A stretch of DNA of 64,000 nt from an uncultured Pseudomonadales bacterium (GCA_943842505.1 CALTDI010000019.1:1-64000), one strand, 5' to 3'; shown: positions 8,618-18,636, counted from the stretch's first letter. Notes: generated by a model from the letters alone, not told the origin. Program-made: numbers and translations.

Positions 8618-9631
8618 TTAGAATCTGCCCTGGGTATACCAGCCTACATCACGGGCCGTATCGTCTACTTTTTCAGCCACATCCAGTACCAGTGCGAACA
8701 ATGCCATGCGCACCAGAACGCCGTTGTCGGTCTGACGAAAAATGGCGAGGCTGGGATGTTGGTTGAGATCATTGTCCAGTTCGTTCGCTTCCTCTCGTGA
8801 GTCTCGAGGTAGCGGATGCATTATTACCGTATTTGGTTGGCAGTAACGGGTATAGATGGATTGGTTTAATCTAAATCGGCCCCGATAGATATCAGCTTCA
8901 AGTTTGGTGGTAAAACGTTCTTCCTGTATGCGAGTTAGATAGACCGTGTCTATGTCATTCAGGCCGGCCTCCATATCTTCGGTTTCGATAACCTTATGCC
9001 CAGCATCCTTTAACTCGGAGACGATTTCAGCAGGCATCTTCAGTTCAGCGGGGGAGATCAATTTGAAGGTTATATTGTCATACAGCGATAATACTTGTGA
9101 GAGGGAGTGTACAGTTCGTCCATGCTTCAGATCCCCGATCACGGCTATATGCATGCCATCAATTTGACGATTATTGGACAGTAGTTCCTTCTTGATGGTG
9201 TAGAGGTCTAATAGGGCCTGGGACGGATGTTCGTTCGGGCCGTCGCCCCCATTAATCACAGGGACCCGGCTGGCCTTGGCAAACTCGCTAACTGAGCCGA
9301 CCTGCGGATGTCGCATGACAATGACATCGCTATATCCGCTAATGACTCTTGCCGTATCATAAAGAGACTCGCCCTTGGAGATCGAAGAGGTTTTTACATC
9401 GGTCGTTTCCCGCACCTGTCCACCCATCAGATTGAAGGAGCAGCCGAAGCTAACTCGAGTTCGCGTGCTAGGCTCAAAGAACATATTGCCTAAGATTGCA
9501 CCCTGTAGGGCTTTTGTAATCTTCTCTCTTCGGGCGTAGGGGATCATGGTGTCGGCTACTTCGAAGATTCGATCCACATCAGACCGTTCGAACTGTTTTA
9601 CGCTAAGTATATGGGCGCCTCGAAAATCCAT
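8618..9631 (-). CDS. pyrB: Aspartate carbamoyltransferase catalytic subunit
   Basis: This enzyme joins carbamoyl phosphate to aspartate in the first committed step of pyrimidine synthesis. The 337-residue product has the carbamoyl-phosphate loop FFEPSTRTR near residue 53, the GDGPNEHPSQALLDLYT motif, the GDLKHGRTVHSL motif and HPLPR near residue 272. Use of GDLKHGRTVHS and the longer length place it with the larger ATCase catalytic chains rather than the short dihydroorotase-associated form. No pyrI regulatory gene is adjacent. Another pyrimidine gene, pyrC, lies about 20 kb away. The start site has only a weak ribosome binding site. Confidence 0.95.
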   Translation of the reverse strand: MDFRGAHILSVKQFERSDVDRIFEVADTMIPYARREKITKALQGAILGNMFFEPSTRTRVSFGCSFNLMGGQVRETTDVKTSSISKGESLYDTARVISGYSDVIVMRHPQVGSVSEFAKASRVPVINGGDGPNEHPSQALLDLYTIKKELLSNNRQIDGMHIAVIGDLKHGRTVHSLSQVLSLYDNITFKLISPAELKMPAEIVSELKDAGHKVIETEDMEAGLNDIDTVYLTRIQEERFTTKLEADIYRGRFRLNQSIYTRYCQPNTVIMHPLPRDSREEANELDNDLNQHPSLAIFRQTDNGVLVRMALFALVLDVAEKVDDTARDVGWYTQGRF

Positions 9632-9679
9632 GCTTGCTGAGCTCTATTGTCGTTTCTATGTATGTTTAGTGTCTGGTCA

Positions 9680-9704
9680 AAATTGCGCGCAAATACCGCA
9701 ATTT
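9680..9704. other. Inverted repeat in the pyrB/sbcB spacer
   Basis: The arms AAATTGCG and CGCAATTT are perfect 8-bp complements separated by 9 bp (CGCAAATAC). The element sits about 50 bp upstream of the pyrB start in the divergent spacer. The arm spacing and position would suit an operator for a dimeric regulator. It has no T-run and does not look like a terminator. Which protein binds it, if any, is unknown. Confidence 0.35.
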
Positions 9705-9929
9705 GATCTGCTGTAGGGATTTAAGCCCGCTGCGATCAAAATAACCAGTCAAACGATAGGGATACTACTACAGATGGGCGTTTAGAAGGAATTGCTAAGT
9801 AGATATTGCCAATCCCGCAGAGGACTGAATTATTGCCATACGCAGTGGGCAGAAGTCGCTATAATCATGCCTAACCAGGTCACGCTTGTGGCAGCAGCGC
9901 CTAGGCCCAAACCAGAATAGAGTAGCGAG

Positions 9930-11366
9930 ATGTCAGGAAATTCAATCTATTGGTATGACTTCGAAACTTTCGGCAGAGATCCCCGCCGAACGCGTGCCTC
10001 CCAGTTTGCGGGAATTCGTACGGATGAGGATTTGAACATCATTTCCGAGCCCTTGGTGTTCTACTGCAAGCCAGCAGACGACTTCTTGCCAGACCCTATG
10101 GCTTGTCTGATAACGGGGATCTCTCCGCAGAAGGCATTGCAGGAAGGTGTCTGTGAGTCTGAGTTTATCCAGCGAATCGAGAGAGAATTCTCCCAGCCAG
10201 GTACCTGTGTCGCGGGGTACAACAGCATCCGTTTTGACGATGAGCTGACGAGACAGCTGCTCTATAGAAATTTCTACGATCCCTACGAGCGGGAATGGAA
10301 GAATGGAAATTCTCGCTGGGATATTATCGATATGCTGCGGCTCTGTGCAGCGACCCGCTCAGAGGGGATTGTGTGGCCGCAGCGGGAAGATGGCAGCACC
10401 AGTTTCAGACTGGAACAGCTCACCGCGGCAAACGGGATCGAGCATGCCGATGCTCACGACGCGCTTTCTGATGTGATTGCCACCATAGAGATGGCAAAAC
10501 TAGTGCGGCAGAAACAACCGAAGCTATATGACTATGTCTATAAGCTGCGTAACAAGAGGGTTGTGCAATCTGAAATAGACCTGGTGACTAGGAAGCCGGT
10601 GCTGCATGTTTCCATGATGTATCCGGCTGTACAAGGTTGCCTTGCACTAGTCATGCCTATCTGCTCACATCCAACAAATAACAATGGAATCATCGTTTAT
10701 GATCTGCGTGTCGATCCGGATAGCTGGACTGCGCTAACAGTCGCTGAGATGCGGGAGAGAATCTTTATCGCCCGCGAAGACATGGCCCAGGGAGTGGAGC
10801 GTATCCCCCTTAAGACACTACATATTAACAAGTGTCCAGTGATTGCCTCACCAGCGGTCTTGCCGGCTGAGAGTGCAGAAGAATTTGGTGTCGACCTCGA
10901 AAAATGCCGTAAGCACTGGAGCATGCTGCAGAATAATCAGGACCTTGTGGCTAAGGTCGCGGAGGTATTCACAGAAGAGATGGGGCGAGGGGAGCTAGAT
11001 CCGGACTACATGATTTACAGCGGAGGTTTTTTCTCAGAGTCTGATAAGAGCTTGATGGCGATGATTCGCTCTACCTCCGCAAAAGATTTGGCGCGATTAG
11101 ATCTGCCATTCCGTGATTCGCGATTGGCTACTATGTTACAGCGATATAGGGCGCGTAATTTCAAGGACACGCTAAACGATCAGGATTTGGTCGAATGGAA
11201 CAAGTTCAGACAGGAGCGATTGTCCTCACCCGATGCGCTTGCCGCGTTTGAAGAAGGTTATGCGCAGGCCAGAGAAAGAGCGGGTGGTCAGAACGAGGAG
11301 TTATTTATCAAGCTCGACGAGTATGTGGCTGCGGTTACTAATTTCGAAGAGAAGGCTGCGAGCTAG
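9930..11366 (+). CDS. sbcB: Exodeoxyribonuclease I
   Basis: Exonuclease I degrades single-stranded DNA 3' to 5' in recombination and mismatch repair. The 478-residue product begins with the DEDDh exonuclease motif I (YWYDFETFGRDPRRTRASQF; Asp10 and Glu12 bind metal). It has AGYNSIRFDDE as motif II and HDALSDV as the later DEDDh motif. The remaining C-terminal part corresponds to the SH3-like and helical domains of the ExoI family, and the length matches the E. coli enzyme. It is transcribed away from pyrB, with a TATAAT-like sequence at 9860-9865 upstream. Confidence 0.95.
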   Translation: MSGNSIYWYDFETFGRDPRRTRASQFAGIRTDEDLNIISEPLVFYCKPADDFLPDPMACLITGISPQKALQEGVCESEFIQRIEREFSQPGTCVAGYNSIRFDDELTRQLLYRNFYDPYEREWKNGNSRWDIIDMLRLCAATRSEGIVWPQREDGSTSFRLEQLTAANGIEHADAHDALSDVIATIEMAKLVRQKQPKLYDYVYKLRNKRVVQSEIDLVTRKPVLHVSMMYPAVQGCLALVMPICSHPTNNNGIIVYDLRVDPDSWTALTVAEMRERIFIAREDMAQGVERIPLKTLHINKCPVIASPAVLPAESAEEFGVDLEKCRKHWSMLQNNQDLVAKVAEVFTEEMGRGELDPDYMIYSGGFFSESDKSLMAMIRSTSAKDLARLDLPFRDSRLATMLQRYRARNFKDTLNDQDLVEWNKFRQERLSSPDALAAFEEGYAQARERAGGQNEELFIKLDEYVAAVTNFEEKAAS

Positions 11367-11479
11367 GGGCCGTTCGTGCGGGTGCAATGGGGCTCCAAAG
11401 CGGATAGAATCCGACACCAAAAGCCGGTCTGCATAGGCTGGCAGAAATCCATAAGCTATTGATAAAAAACAGAATATAA

Positions 11480-12631
11480 ATGGATAAATTTAAAGCGATA
11501 CGACCCTATCACGATGATGAGATTCGTCCTGTCTTAGATCGATTGATTACGGATCCAGAATTTCTTTCCAGTATAGCTAGTTTTTATGCGCCAAGACTGT
11601 CACGCCTTTTTCCTGGCTTGATGCGACTGCTTGCCAAGAACAAACTCAAGGGCCAGGTTGCATCCGTACATGATGTGGCCAGCATGCAGGATGTTATAGC
11701 TGGCTACATGTACAAGATGATCGAAGACACTACTACAAGCCTGACCCATTCGGGCCTAGAGAATCTGGATAGTCAGAGAAGCTATCTTTTTATTAGCAAC
11801 CATCGTGATATCACGATGGACCCGGCCTTTGTCAATTACATGCTGTATCACGCAGGAAACCAGACAGTGCAGATAGCGACCGGCGATAATTTGCTTAAGA
11901 AGCCTTTTGTATCCGACTTGATGCGTCTGAATAAGAGTTTCATTGTGCGCAGATCGCTAAAAGGAAGAGAGCTATTGCAGGGCTTAACTCTACTTTCAGA
12001 ATATATGCAGCATTGTATCGAGCAACACAGTCATGTCTGGATAGCTCAGCGCGAAGGTCGCGCCAAGAACGGAATCGATAAGACCGAGGCCGCACTTCTT
12101 AAAATGCTAGCCATGTATCAACGCAAGAAACCGTTGAGCGAAAGCTTAGGAAAACTCCATATAGTGCCGGTCTCAATATCTTACGAGTATGATGCCTGTG
12201 ATGTGCTTAAGGCGGAAGAGCTCTATCAGATCGAAACTACGGGCGCTTTTACCAAGACCGAGAAGAGTGACATCGAGAGTATAGTTGCAGGCATGATCGG
12301 TTATAAAGGAGCTGTGCACGTAGCCTTTGGGACAGAGGTTCAGTATGAGAGCGACGACCCAGATGTCATAGCGGCGAGCATCGATAAACAGATACTTGCA
12401 AATTATAAACTACGTGATAGCAATTTCATCGCTTGGGAAATACTTAAAAATGAAGGGCTGTTGCCAGAGGGAGTTGCAGAGCTCGATATTGCAACTCCAG
12501 AAATAGCAGATCAGTCTCGGGAAATGTTTATGAACAGGTTCAAGCAAGTGGACTCGAGGCTGCACCGTCACTATCTGCTAAGTTATGCGAACCCGGTGAT
12601 TAGTTACTACCGGATTCAGTCTCTAGCGTAG
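11480..12631 (+). CDS. 1-acyl-sn-glycerol-3-phosphate acyltransferase-like protein
   Basis: The 383-residue product belongs to the PlsC/LPLAT acyltransferase superfamily, which moves acyl chains onto glycerol phosphates at the inner face of the membrane. The acceptor motif is NHRDITMD at residues 107-114, a variant of the usual NHxxxxD. FIVRRS and QREGRAKNG further on match the other conserved blocks. The protein is longer than a typical PlsC, with an added N-terminal region of about 95 residues. There is no strong transmembrane helix, so it may be a peripheral enzyme. It is downstream of sbcB and converges on the DUF349 gene, overlapping its end by 9 bp. Whether it acts on lysophosphatidate or another acceptor is not known. 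Confidence 0.8.
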   Translation: MDKFKAIRPYHDDEIRPVLDRLITDPEFLSSIASFYAPRLSRLFPGLMRLLAKNKLKGQVASVHDVASMQDVIAGYMYKMIEDTTTSLTHSGLENLDSQRSYLFISNHRDITMDPAFVNYMLYHAGNQTVQIATGDNLLKKPFVSDLMRLNKSFIVRRSLKGRELLQGLTLLSEYMQHCIEQHSHVWIAQREGRAKNGIDKTEAALLKMLAMYQRKKPLSESLGKLHIVPVSISYEYDACDVLKAEELYQIETTGAFTKTEKSDIESIVAGMIGYKGAVHVAFGTEVQYESDDPDVIAASIDKQILANYKLRDSNFIAWEILKNEGLLPEGVAELDIATPEIADQSREMFMNRFKQVDSRLHRHYLLSYANPVISYYRIQSLA

Positions 12632-15151
12632 TTTTTGTAAAACCTGGCCAAGGCGATCTTTGAACTGTTCTCGCGTGGCATCTTCAATGGGGCCCATTGC
12701 GTAGGATCGAAATTCGGTTGCCATCGCGTATTTCAGATTTTGCTTTGCATCCGGCTTTGCCTGACCGAACCCACTTTGTAGCTGCTCTAACTGGAACTTC
12801 ATCCGCAGTGCTTTATCTTCAGCGGGGGAGTCGACGTTTGCTCGAATCTCTGCCTGGATGCACAGTTCTCTAAACTCATCTTCGCATTTCTTGCATAGCT
12901 GCATTAGCTCGGTCTTGGATGCGGCGGAAACTACGGAGTTTAATCGAGCCAGCAGCACATCATCGGCTTCAGCATTTCCGCTCTTACCGATCTCGCTCCA
13001 GCTATCTTTGTCGAAAGCCTGCTGCAGGGCAGTAAACTTTCCTGCATCGTCCTCTTTAAGCAAAGAGTTCTCTAGCGCTTGCAAGCGCTCTGTCTTGTCC
13101 AGAATTAACTGCTGTGTTGCCTGCTGACGTTTGTCTGGCAGAGCCCTAAACCTGGAATCAATCAACCGCTTGGTGGAATTGAACAGCTCTAGTAAGCGCT
13201 TGCGTTGTGATTTGATACGCGGGTCAAGCGAGTTCGAAAATTCCTGAGCCAGATCTTGGTAGGCTGCTTTAGACTCGCGAAATTCAGCATCGCTTTTCTT
13301 GGAAATTTCCTCTAAGTCACTGAGAATCTGGTTAAGGCGGGCTTCGATTTTTTTTAGGTCTTGCTTGAACTCGTTGCCTGCCTGGCTGCGCTTGCTGAAA
13401 ATTGTATCGCAGGCTGCTCTGAAGTCTTGCCAATACTTGTTGTCTTCTTTGTAGGTGGTGGGGCCTATCGTCTTCCATTCCTGCTGTAGGCGTTTGGCTT
13501 CATCCATTGCCAGTTTATTATCTTCCTGTGTCGTCAGCTCTTGCGCCTTCTTGATCAGCTCCTGCTTCTGTTTGGCGCTATTGGAAACCTCGCTCTTGCG
13601 AAGCTTGAGCAGTTCGTTAACAGTCGCATAGTATCTTTTCTGTAATGCCTTAATCTTTCTCTGTTCTATTGGTGCGTGTAGCTTCCAGTTCTTATCGGCT
13701 TCGTTGAGAAGCTTGTTCAGTCCAGAAAGATCGAGTTCAGCCTCTGAATCTTTTAATCGAGTATGCTCTGCTTCGAGTGCGTCGCAAATTTCTCTGCGTT
13801 TGAGCAGGTTGTCATTCATTAACTGTTTTCTTTGCTTGAAGTGCTCCTTGCAGGGCTCGTAAGCTTTATCCGAAATCTTCTTGAACTCTTTCCAAAGCTG
13901 TTCATTCTGATTGGAATGACCTAGGGCCTTCCATTCTTGATGCATCTTGCTAATGCTCTTGGATCGGTCGGAAGCGTGCATCTTTGACTCTAGAAGGTGC
14001 TGCATCTGAACTATCAATTCTTTCTTCTTCTCAGTAGCGGCGAAGACCTTCCAGTTGCGAAGTTCGGTAACTTTTTCTTTGTGTGTATTAGCTGTCTTCT
14101 GTAGCTCCGCTCGTATCTGGTTCTGTGTGTTACTTATGTTTCCTTGTATCTTGTCCCAGCACTTGCCCGCATTTTCTGAGTTTCCTGACTCGAGTGCTTC
14201 CGCGAGGGAGACAAACAATTCCTCAGTTTTTGCTTTCAGTTCATTTTGGTATTCATCATTTTTGAAAATCTTGCTCGCTATGTCGGCTTGTAGAGTTTCA
14301 ATCTTTCCCCGTAGTTCTATCTCGGCATCTGTCAGCCTGGCTTGCAATTTTCTTAATTGGGAGCGGATTTCAAAGAGCCGGGTAGTGTTCTTGTAACTTA
14401 CCATAGCAGCCTCTTTCTCAATGGCGTCGAATTCAATCTTGGGTTCAACTAGAGGGGTCTCAGGCTCTTTGGTCTTGATCGGTTTGGATTCTACATCTTC
14501 AGAGATTGCTGTGGCTGGAGCGTCGCCACTGGCTGCGGCCGTAGTGGCTGGTTTTTCTTCGCTCTCGCTAGTCGATTCCTGTTCGAGACGGCTAGCGATG
14601 GTCTTGGTAACCGTTTTATCTTTACCGGCGACTTTGTTGTGTATCTCCTTAAGGAGTTGCCTGTCTTCTATTAGAAGGGCTGCAGATTTTCGAACATGTA
14701 CGCTTGCGGCGAATAAACACAGGTCCGCAAGGTCTTCGTTCTGCTTTACAGCTGCAACCGCTAGAGAGCCAATGTTTTTTGTTTTTGTAATCAGCGCGAC
14801 CTGCTTGACTTCGGCTGCTGAAAGCCGTGCTAATCTCTCGGTTCTCTCTTCCTCGCAGTGCGCGGAATCCATTGTGCCGGCGATGATCTGACAACTCTGC
14901 TGCTGGGCAGCTTCCTTTGCCTTACCGCCTGCCGTCTCTAGCTTTGCTAGTGCTTCTAAGTCAACTATTCGGGAGATAGCTGAGCTGCGGACCTTCTCAA
15001 AGTCGTCTTCAAGCGCTACTTTAAGGAGGAAGTCGGCTGTACTCGACTCTTTGGGATCGAGTTTGCCTAGGGTCAACAGCCTCTGCTCACAGTCTTGGTT
15101 GAGCCAGGTGTTGTCTATAAGCGTGGGTGCAGAGCTTGGAGCAGTTGTCAT
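12623..15151 (-). CDS. DUF349 domain-containing protein
   Basis: The 842-residue product is acidic, highly helical and cytoplasmic. It carries repeated DUF349 units, recognisable by W-K-x-I/L-G segments such as HQEWKALGHSNQNEQLWKEF, DKNWKLHAP and QEWKTIGPTTYKEDNKYWQ. The N-terminal third resembles HEAT-like repeats (KVRSSAISRIVDLEALAKLE) and is followed by a Glu/Ser/Thr-rich linker around residues 190-240. Long coiled-coil segments fill the rest. DUF349 proteins are widespread in Gammaproteobacteria and their function is not settled. The gene stands alone on this strand and overlaps the acyltransferase gene tail to tail. Confidence 0.88.
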   Translation of the reverse strand: MTTAPSSAPTLIDNTWLNQDCEQRLLTLGKLDPKESSTADFLLKVALEDDFEKVRSSAISRIVDLEALAKLETAGGKAKEAAQQQSCQIIAGTMDSAHCEEERTERLARLSAAEVKQVALITKTKNIGSLAVAAVKQNEDLADLCLFAASVHVRKSAALLIEDRQLLKEIHNKVAGKDKTVTKTIASRLEQESTSESEEKPATTAAASGDAPATAISEDVESKPIKTKEPETPLVEPKIEFDAIEKEAAMVSYKNTTRLFEIRSQLRKLQARLTDAEIELRGKIETLQADIASKIFKNDEYQNELKAKTEELFVSLAEALESGNSENAGKCWDKIQGNISNTQNQIRAELQKTANTHKEKVTELRNWKVFAATEKKKELIVQMQHLLESKMHASDRSKSISKMHQEWKALGHSNQNEQLWKEFKKISDKAYEPCKEHFKQRKQLMNDNLLKRREICDALEAEHTRLKDSEAELDLSGLNKLLNEADKNWKLHAPIEQRKIKALQKRYYATVNELLKLRKSEVSNSAKQKQELIKKAQELTTQEDNKLAMDEAKRLQQEWKTIGPTTYKEDNKYWQDFRAACDTIFSKRSQAGNEFKQDLKKIEARLNQILSDLEEISKKSDAEFRESKAAYQDLAQEFSNSLDPRIKSQRKRLLELFNSTKRLIDSRFRALPDKRQQATQQLILDKTERLQALENSLLKEDDAGKFTALQQAFDKDSWSEIGKSGNAEADDVLLARLNSVVSAASKTELMQLCKKCEDEFRELCIQAEIRANVDSPAEDKALRMKFQLEQLQSGFGQAKPDAKQNLKYAMATEFRSYAMGPIEDATREQFKDRLGQVLQKLR

Positions 15152-15379
15152 GTACTACGAACCGAAGGATTTGATTGTGCGATTAAGGGCTTCCATCGCT
15201 TTATGCGTTGAAATTGAAAGTAATAATACTGAGACTCAAGTGTAGCAGATGTTGTTTCATTCAAAACAGAAAAGAATTGTAGTGATCAGACGATTTCCGA
15301 TAATTTCTCTGGTAAGCAGCCCACAGATGCTATAATTCATCCACTATTTAGCAGTATTTGAACTGCACTTTGAGGATTG

Positions 15380-17509
15380 ATGTGGATGTTGGCGGATGAT
15401 GTAAAAGACAGTATTCAGTCCGCCTATCGCCAATTGCTAGAGTCCCGCGAACTCACTCCGCGCTATGGCCAGCGTCTTATGATCGCCGAGATTGCGAAGA
15501 CCTTGTCCAGCCTTGCCAATGACGACTCCTCACCCCCGATCTGCGTGGTCGAAGCCGGGACGGGTACGGGGAAAACACTGGCCTACGTCTTAGCAGTAAT
15601 ACCACTGGCCAAGGCATTAGATCTTAAGGTGGTGATAGCCACGGCTACTGTAGCGCTTCAAGAACAGGTTGTGCACAAGGACCTGCCAGAGATATTGGAA
15701 GGCTCTGACCTCAGCTTTAGCTACTCCTTAGCCAAGGGGAGAGGGCGATACCTGTGCCTGGCGAAATTGGATATGCTGCTTAGAGGCAACGACAGCATGC
15801 AGGCGATGATGGACCTGTATGGCGAAGAACTGGATGATCCAGCTGGCGGAGACCAGGCCCTCTATGAAAAAATGCTAGATCAGCTGAGCATGGGCAACTG
15901 GAAAGGCGATAGGGATGACTGGGAAAGCTCTATCAGCGATGATGATTGGAGGCCGGTCACCGTAGATAACGCCCAATGTATGGGGCCCAAGTGCAGTCAC
16001 TTTAGAAATTGCTGTTTCTATCAGGCGCGCGATTCCATGGATAAGGCAGACTGTATTGTGAGTAATCACGATTTGGTGTTGTCCGATCTGGCGCTGGGAG
16101 GTGGCATAATTCTTCCTGAGCCTGAAAAATGTATCTATATCTTCGATGAGGCCCATCATCTTCCACATAAGAGCAATAATCATTTCTCTGCAACTACTCG
16201 CCTAAAGGCTACCGGCAGCTGGTTGGAGCGTACTGAAACGATAACCCTTCGCCTACAGAAGGATGATTTTATCGATGGAACCACGCAAAAGTCTTTGCAC
16301 AAATTACTCCTGGACACACGAGAGCAGCTTGATCACGCCTGGTTAGTGCTGGAGCAAATCCTCGAGTCTCTGGATCAGGCCGACAGCTATGACAATCGTA
16401 TCCAACATGCTTTCGAGTTAGGGGTGGTGCCGGAAGAGGTTCAATCTCTTGCTGCAAATCTAGCAAACCTATTTGCGCGTCTGGCCGCCGCATTTCAGAG
16501 TACTGCCGATGATCTGAAAGAAGCTATGGAGGATGGGGGCGATGTAAAACGAAGACAGCTAGCTGAGCAGTGGTTTCCTCTCATAGGTTCGCAACAGAAA
16601 CGCGCAGAATCGAACTTGGGGCTCTGGATGAGTTATGCCGCCGTGGATCCGAAGGGGAAGGCACCATTGGCGAGATGGCTCAGTTACACCGCGAACGAAA
16701 ATTTCACCGACATCGGCTTGTCATCGAGTCCAGTTTTAGCTGCCGATAATCTTCAGCAGAGACTCTGGGACAACTGTGCCGGGGCGGTACTAACCTCCGC
16801 TACGCTTTCCTCTCTTGGCAATTTCGACATGCTGAAGATGCGCGCTGGTCTGCCGGAACATACACACTATTTAAGTATCCTCAGCCCGTTCGACTTTGCG
16901 AACTCTGCAAGTTTGGTCATACCCAAGATGCACTGTGATCCGTCTGACTCGGAAAAGCACACAGATTTTATCGTCAAGGCGATTCCACGGTTGGTGGATA
17001 AGACTGGGGCGTCGCTGATGTTATTTTCCAGTCGCAGGCAAATGCAAGATGTTATGCAACTGCTGCCCCCAGCTTGGCGCGACCTGGTATTGTGTCAGGA
17101 TGATTTTCAGAAGTCGCAACTTGTGAAATATCATCGACAACGAATAGATAAAGGAGAGGGGAGTATCATTTTTGGCCTTGCTAGTTTTGCCGAGGGGGTC
17201 GATCTGCCAGGTAAATATTGCACCCATGTGCTCATTGCCAAGATTCCCTTTGCGGTGCCGAATGATCCCATCGAACTGACTCTGTCGGAGTGGATAGAAC
17301 AGCAGGGATTAAATTCCTTTATGACCTTGGCTGTGCCCGACGCAGCTTTCCGCCTCGTGCAGGCGAGCGGAAGGTTGCTGCGTAGTGAGTCAGATAGTGG
17401 AACAATAACGCTGTTCGATGAGCGCATTGTGAGTCGGCGCTACGGGAAGACGATATTGGAATCTATGCCGCCCTACAGGCGTGAAATATTTGCCGAAGAA
17501 GCAGGGTAG
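15380..17509 (+). CDS. dinG: ATP-dependent DNA helicase DinG
   Basis: DinG is a superfamily 2, XPD-like 5'-3' helicase with an FeS cluster that unwinds R-loops and D-loops. The 709-residue product has Walker A in EAGTGTGKTLAY near residue 60 and the DEAH box in IFDEAHHLP near 258. The cysteine cluster expected for the FeS domain includes CMGPKCSHFRNCCFY around residues 195-210. The C-terminal helicase motifs LTSATL and QASGRLLRS are present. The length matches E. coli DinG (716). A TTG three bases upstream is in frame, but the ATG at 15380 has a GAGG ribosome binding site at the right distance. The gene is divergent from the DUF349 gene. Confidence 0.92.
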   Translation: MWMLADDVKDSIQSAYRQLLESRELTPRYGQRLMIAEIAKTLSSLANDDSSPPICVVEAGTGTGKTLAYVLAVIPLAKALDLKVVIATATVALQEQVVHKDLPEILEGSDLSFSYSLAKGRGRYLCLAKLDMLLRGNDSMQAMMDLYGEELDDPAGGDQALYEKMLDQLSMGNWKGDRDDWESSISDDDWRPVTVDNAQCMGPKCSHFRNCCFYQARDSMDKADCIVSNHDLVLSDLALGGGIILPEPEKCIYIFDEAHHLPHKSNNHFSATTRLKATGSWLERTETITLRLQKDDFIDGTTQKSLHKLLLDTREQLDHAWLVLEQILESLDQADSYDNRIQHAFELGVVPEEVQSLAANLANLFARLAAAFQSTADDLKEAMEDGGDVKRRQLAEQWFPLIGSQQKRAESNLGLWMSYAAVDPKGKAPLARWLSYTANENFTDIGLSSSPVLAADNLQQRLWDNCAGAVLTSATLSSLGNFDMLKMRAGLPEHTHYLSILSPFDFANSASLVIPKMHCDPSDSEKHTDFIVKAIPRLVDKTGASLMLFSSRRQMQDVMQLLPPAWRDLVLCQDDFQKSQLVKYHRQRIDKGEGSIIFGLASFAEGVDLPGKYCTHVLIAKIPFAVPNDPIELTLSEWIEQQGLNSFMTLAVPDAAFRLVQASGRLLRSESDSGTITLFDERIVSRRYGKTILESMPPYRREIFAEEAG

Positions 17510-17542
17510 CAGCTTCGCGGTAGCGGCAAGGTTTTGTTACTG

Positions 17543-17734
17543 CTAAGTCTTACGTTTAGCCCTGGGGTGATTGATAAGGTAGCCCGCGACGCCGCCTATA
17601 AGTACGCCGGATACAGTGGATACAAGCACGCTACCCATGATCGCGCCTAGCCCAAAGCCCAGGATCAATCCGCTGCTGAGGCTGAGTGCATAGGTGCCTT
17701 GCATTGAGTTCTTCTTCGCTTTCTTCTTCGACAT
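17543..17734 (-). CDS. Small glycine-rich membrane protein
   Basis: The 63-residue product has a basic N-terminus (MSKKKAKKNS) and a hydrophobic middle with repeated small residues (GLILGFGLGAIMGS and GVLIGGVAGYLI). It ends in a basic tail. The spacing of glycines resembles glycine-zipper membrane helices, likely two short helices in a hairpin. I do not recognise a family. It lies directly upstream of the secreted cyclophilin gene reading in the opposite sense to dinG, and could be the last gene of that group. Confidence 0.6.
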   Translation of the reverse strand: MSKKKAKKNSMQGTYALSLSSGLILGFGLGAIMGSVLVSTVSGVLIGGVAGYLINHPRAKRKT

Positions 17735-17764
17735 GTCAGCTCCACAATAGCTGGGATTGTCTGC

Positions 17765-18628
17765 TTAGTTTGCCTTACGCACGGAGTAAATCAAGGTGCT
17801 AAGGCTAGAGAATTGATCCGGATCAATTGCCGTACTGCCTATAGTATCCATCACCGACTGACCTTCGATGACTTGTCCTATTACTGTGTATTTTCCCGTA
17901 AGTTGGGGGGCATCGGCAAGGCTGATAAAGAACTCGGGGCCATTGCTGTCGGGGCCCGAATTGGCGAGCGCTACCGTGCCTCTGCGTATGGCTCGGCTAC
18001 GTAGTGATGAGTCATAGCGGTAGCCCTGACTCTCGTACACCGATTTCACCGTTAGATTGTGTAGCTCGCCCAGTGTTTGATATTGCCTGGATAATGCCGT
18101 GGCAACGTCCGCGATATTCCTTCGGGAGTAGAGTGCTTCCAGGATTTCGGTATGAAAGTCTTGTTTTGACTCGATATTGAGTTCGTCGGCGAAACTGCCG
18201 TCGGGATTGATTGCCGGAATCTGATCCAGGCCCAGGGCATCTGCATTTATTTCATCTGGTAGAAGTTCTACCTGCAGTCCTAGGGGATTCTTAGCCTGGC
18301 TGCCCGCCTGAATGACGAAGCCGGGCACGACGCGATGAAAGCGCATGCCGTTATAGTAGTAACGCGCCTGAACTGGCTGGCCTGTGTCCGGATTGGTAAA
18401 GTCTTTCTCGCCTTGTGCGAGGGCAATGAAATTTTGCACATTGTTAGGTGCTTCGTTAGGGAACAGTTCTAGATAAATCTCACCCCGAGAGGTGCTGATG
18501 AGCACCAGCGGGTTCTGTGGATCTTCCATGGCGAGTAACGCCGAAGAAGTATCGGCAAGGGCAGTGTTTAGCAAACCGAATAGCAGGGCGATTAGTGCAA
18601 GCAGGCTGTGTCTGTAGGGCTGATGCAT
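17765..18628 (-). CDS. Secreted cyclophilin-type peptidylprolyl isomerase
   Basis: Cyclophilins catalyse cis-trans isomerisation of prolyl bonds. The 287-residue product starts with a signal peptide (MHQPYRHSLLALIALLFGLL, then NTALAD), so it works in the periplasm. The core is split. The first half has ISTSRGEIYLELFPNEAP and GMRFHRVVPGFVIQAG. An insertion of about 80 residues follows (DELNIESKQDFHTEILEALY and more), and then RRGTVALANSGPDSNGPEFFI and TGKYTVIGQVIEG complete the domain. An ATG further upstream at 18682 would overlap the preceding gene and put extra residues before the signal peptide, so the start at 18628 is preferred. It follows the DUF5062 gene closely and is probably in one operon with it. 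Confidence 0.85.
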   Translation of the reverse strand: MHQPYRHSLLALIALLFGLLNTALADTSSALLAMEDPQNPLVLISTSRGEIYLELFPNEAPNNVQNFIALAQGEKDFTNPDTGQPVQARYYYNGMRFHRVVPGFVIQAGSQAKNPLGLQVELLPDEINADALGLDQIPAINPDGSFADELNIESKQDFHTEILEALYSRRNIADVATALSRQYQTLGELHNLTVKSVYESQGYRYDSSLRSRAIRRGTVALANSGPDSNGPEFFISLADAPQLTGKYTVIGQVIEGQSVMDTIGSTAIDPDQFSSLSTLIYSVRKAN

Positions 18629-18636
18629 GAGTAGAA

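Noticed and set aside
14055..14891. Long forward-strand frames inside the DUF349 gene
   Set aside because: They are Ser/Leu-rich antisense readings of a Glu/Lys-rich coiled-coil protein; the reverse-strand gene is clear.
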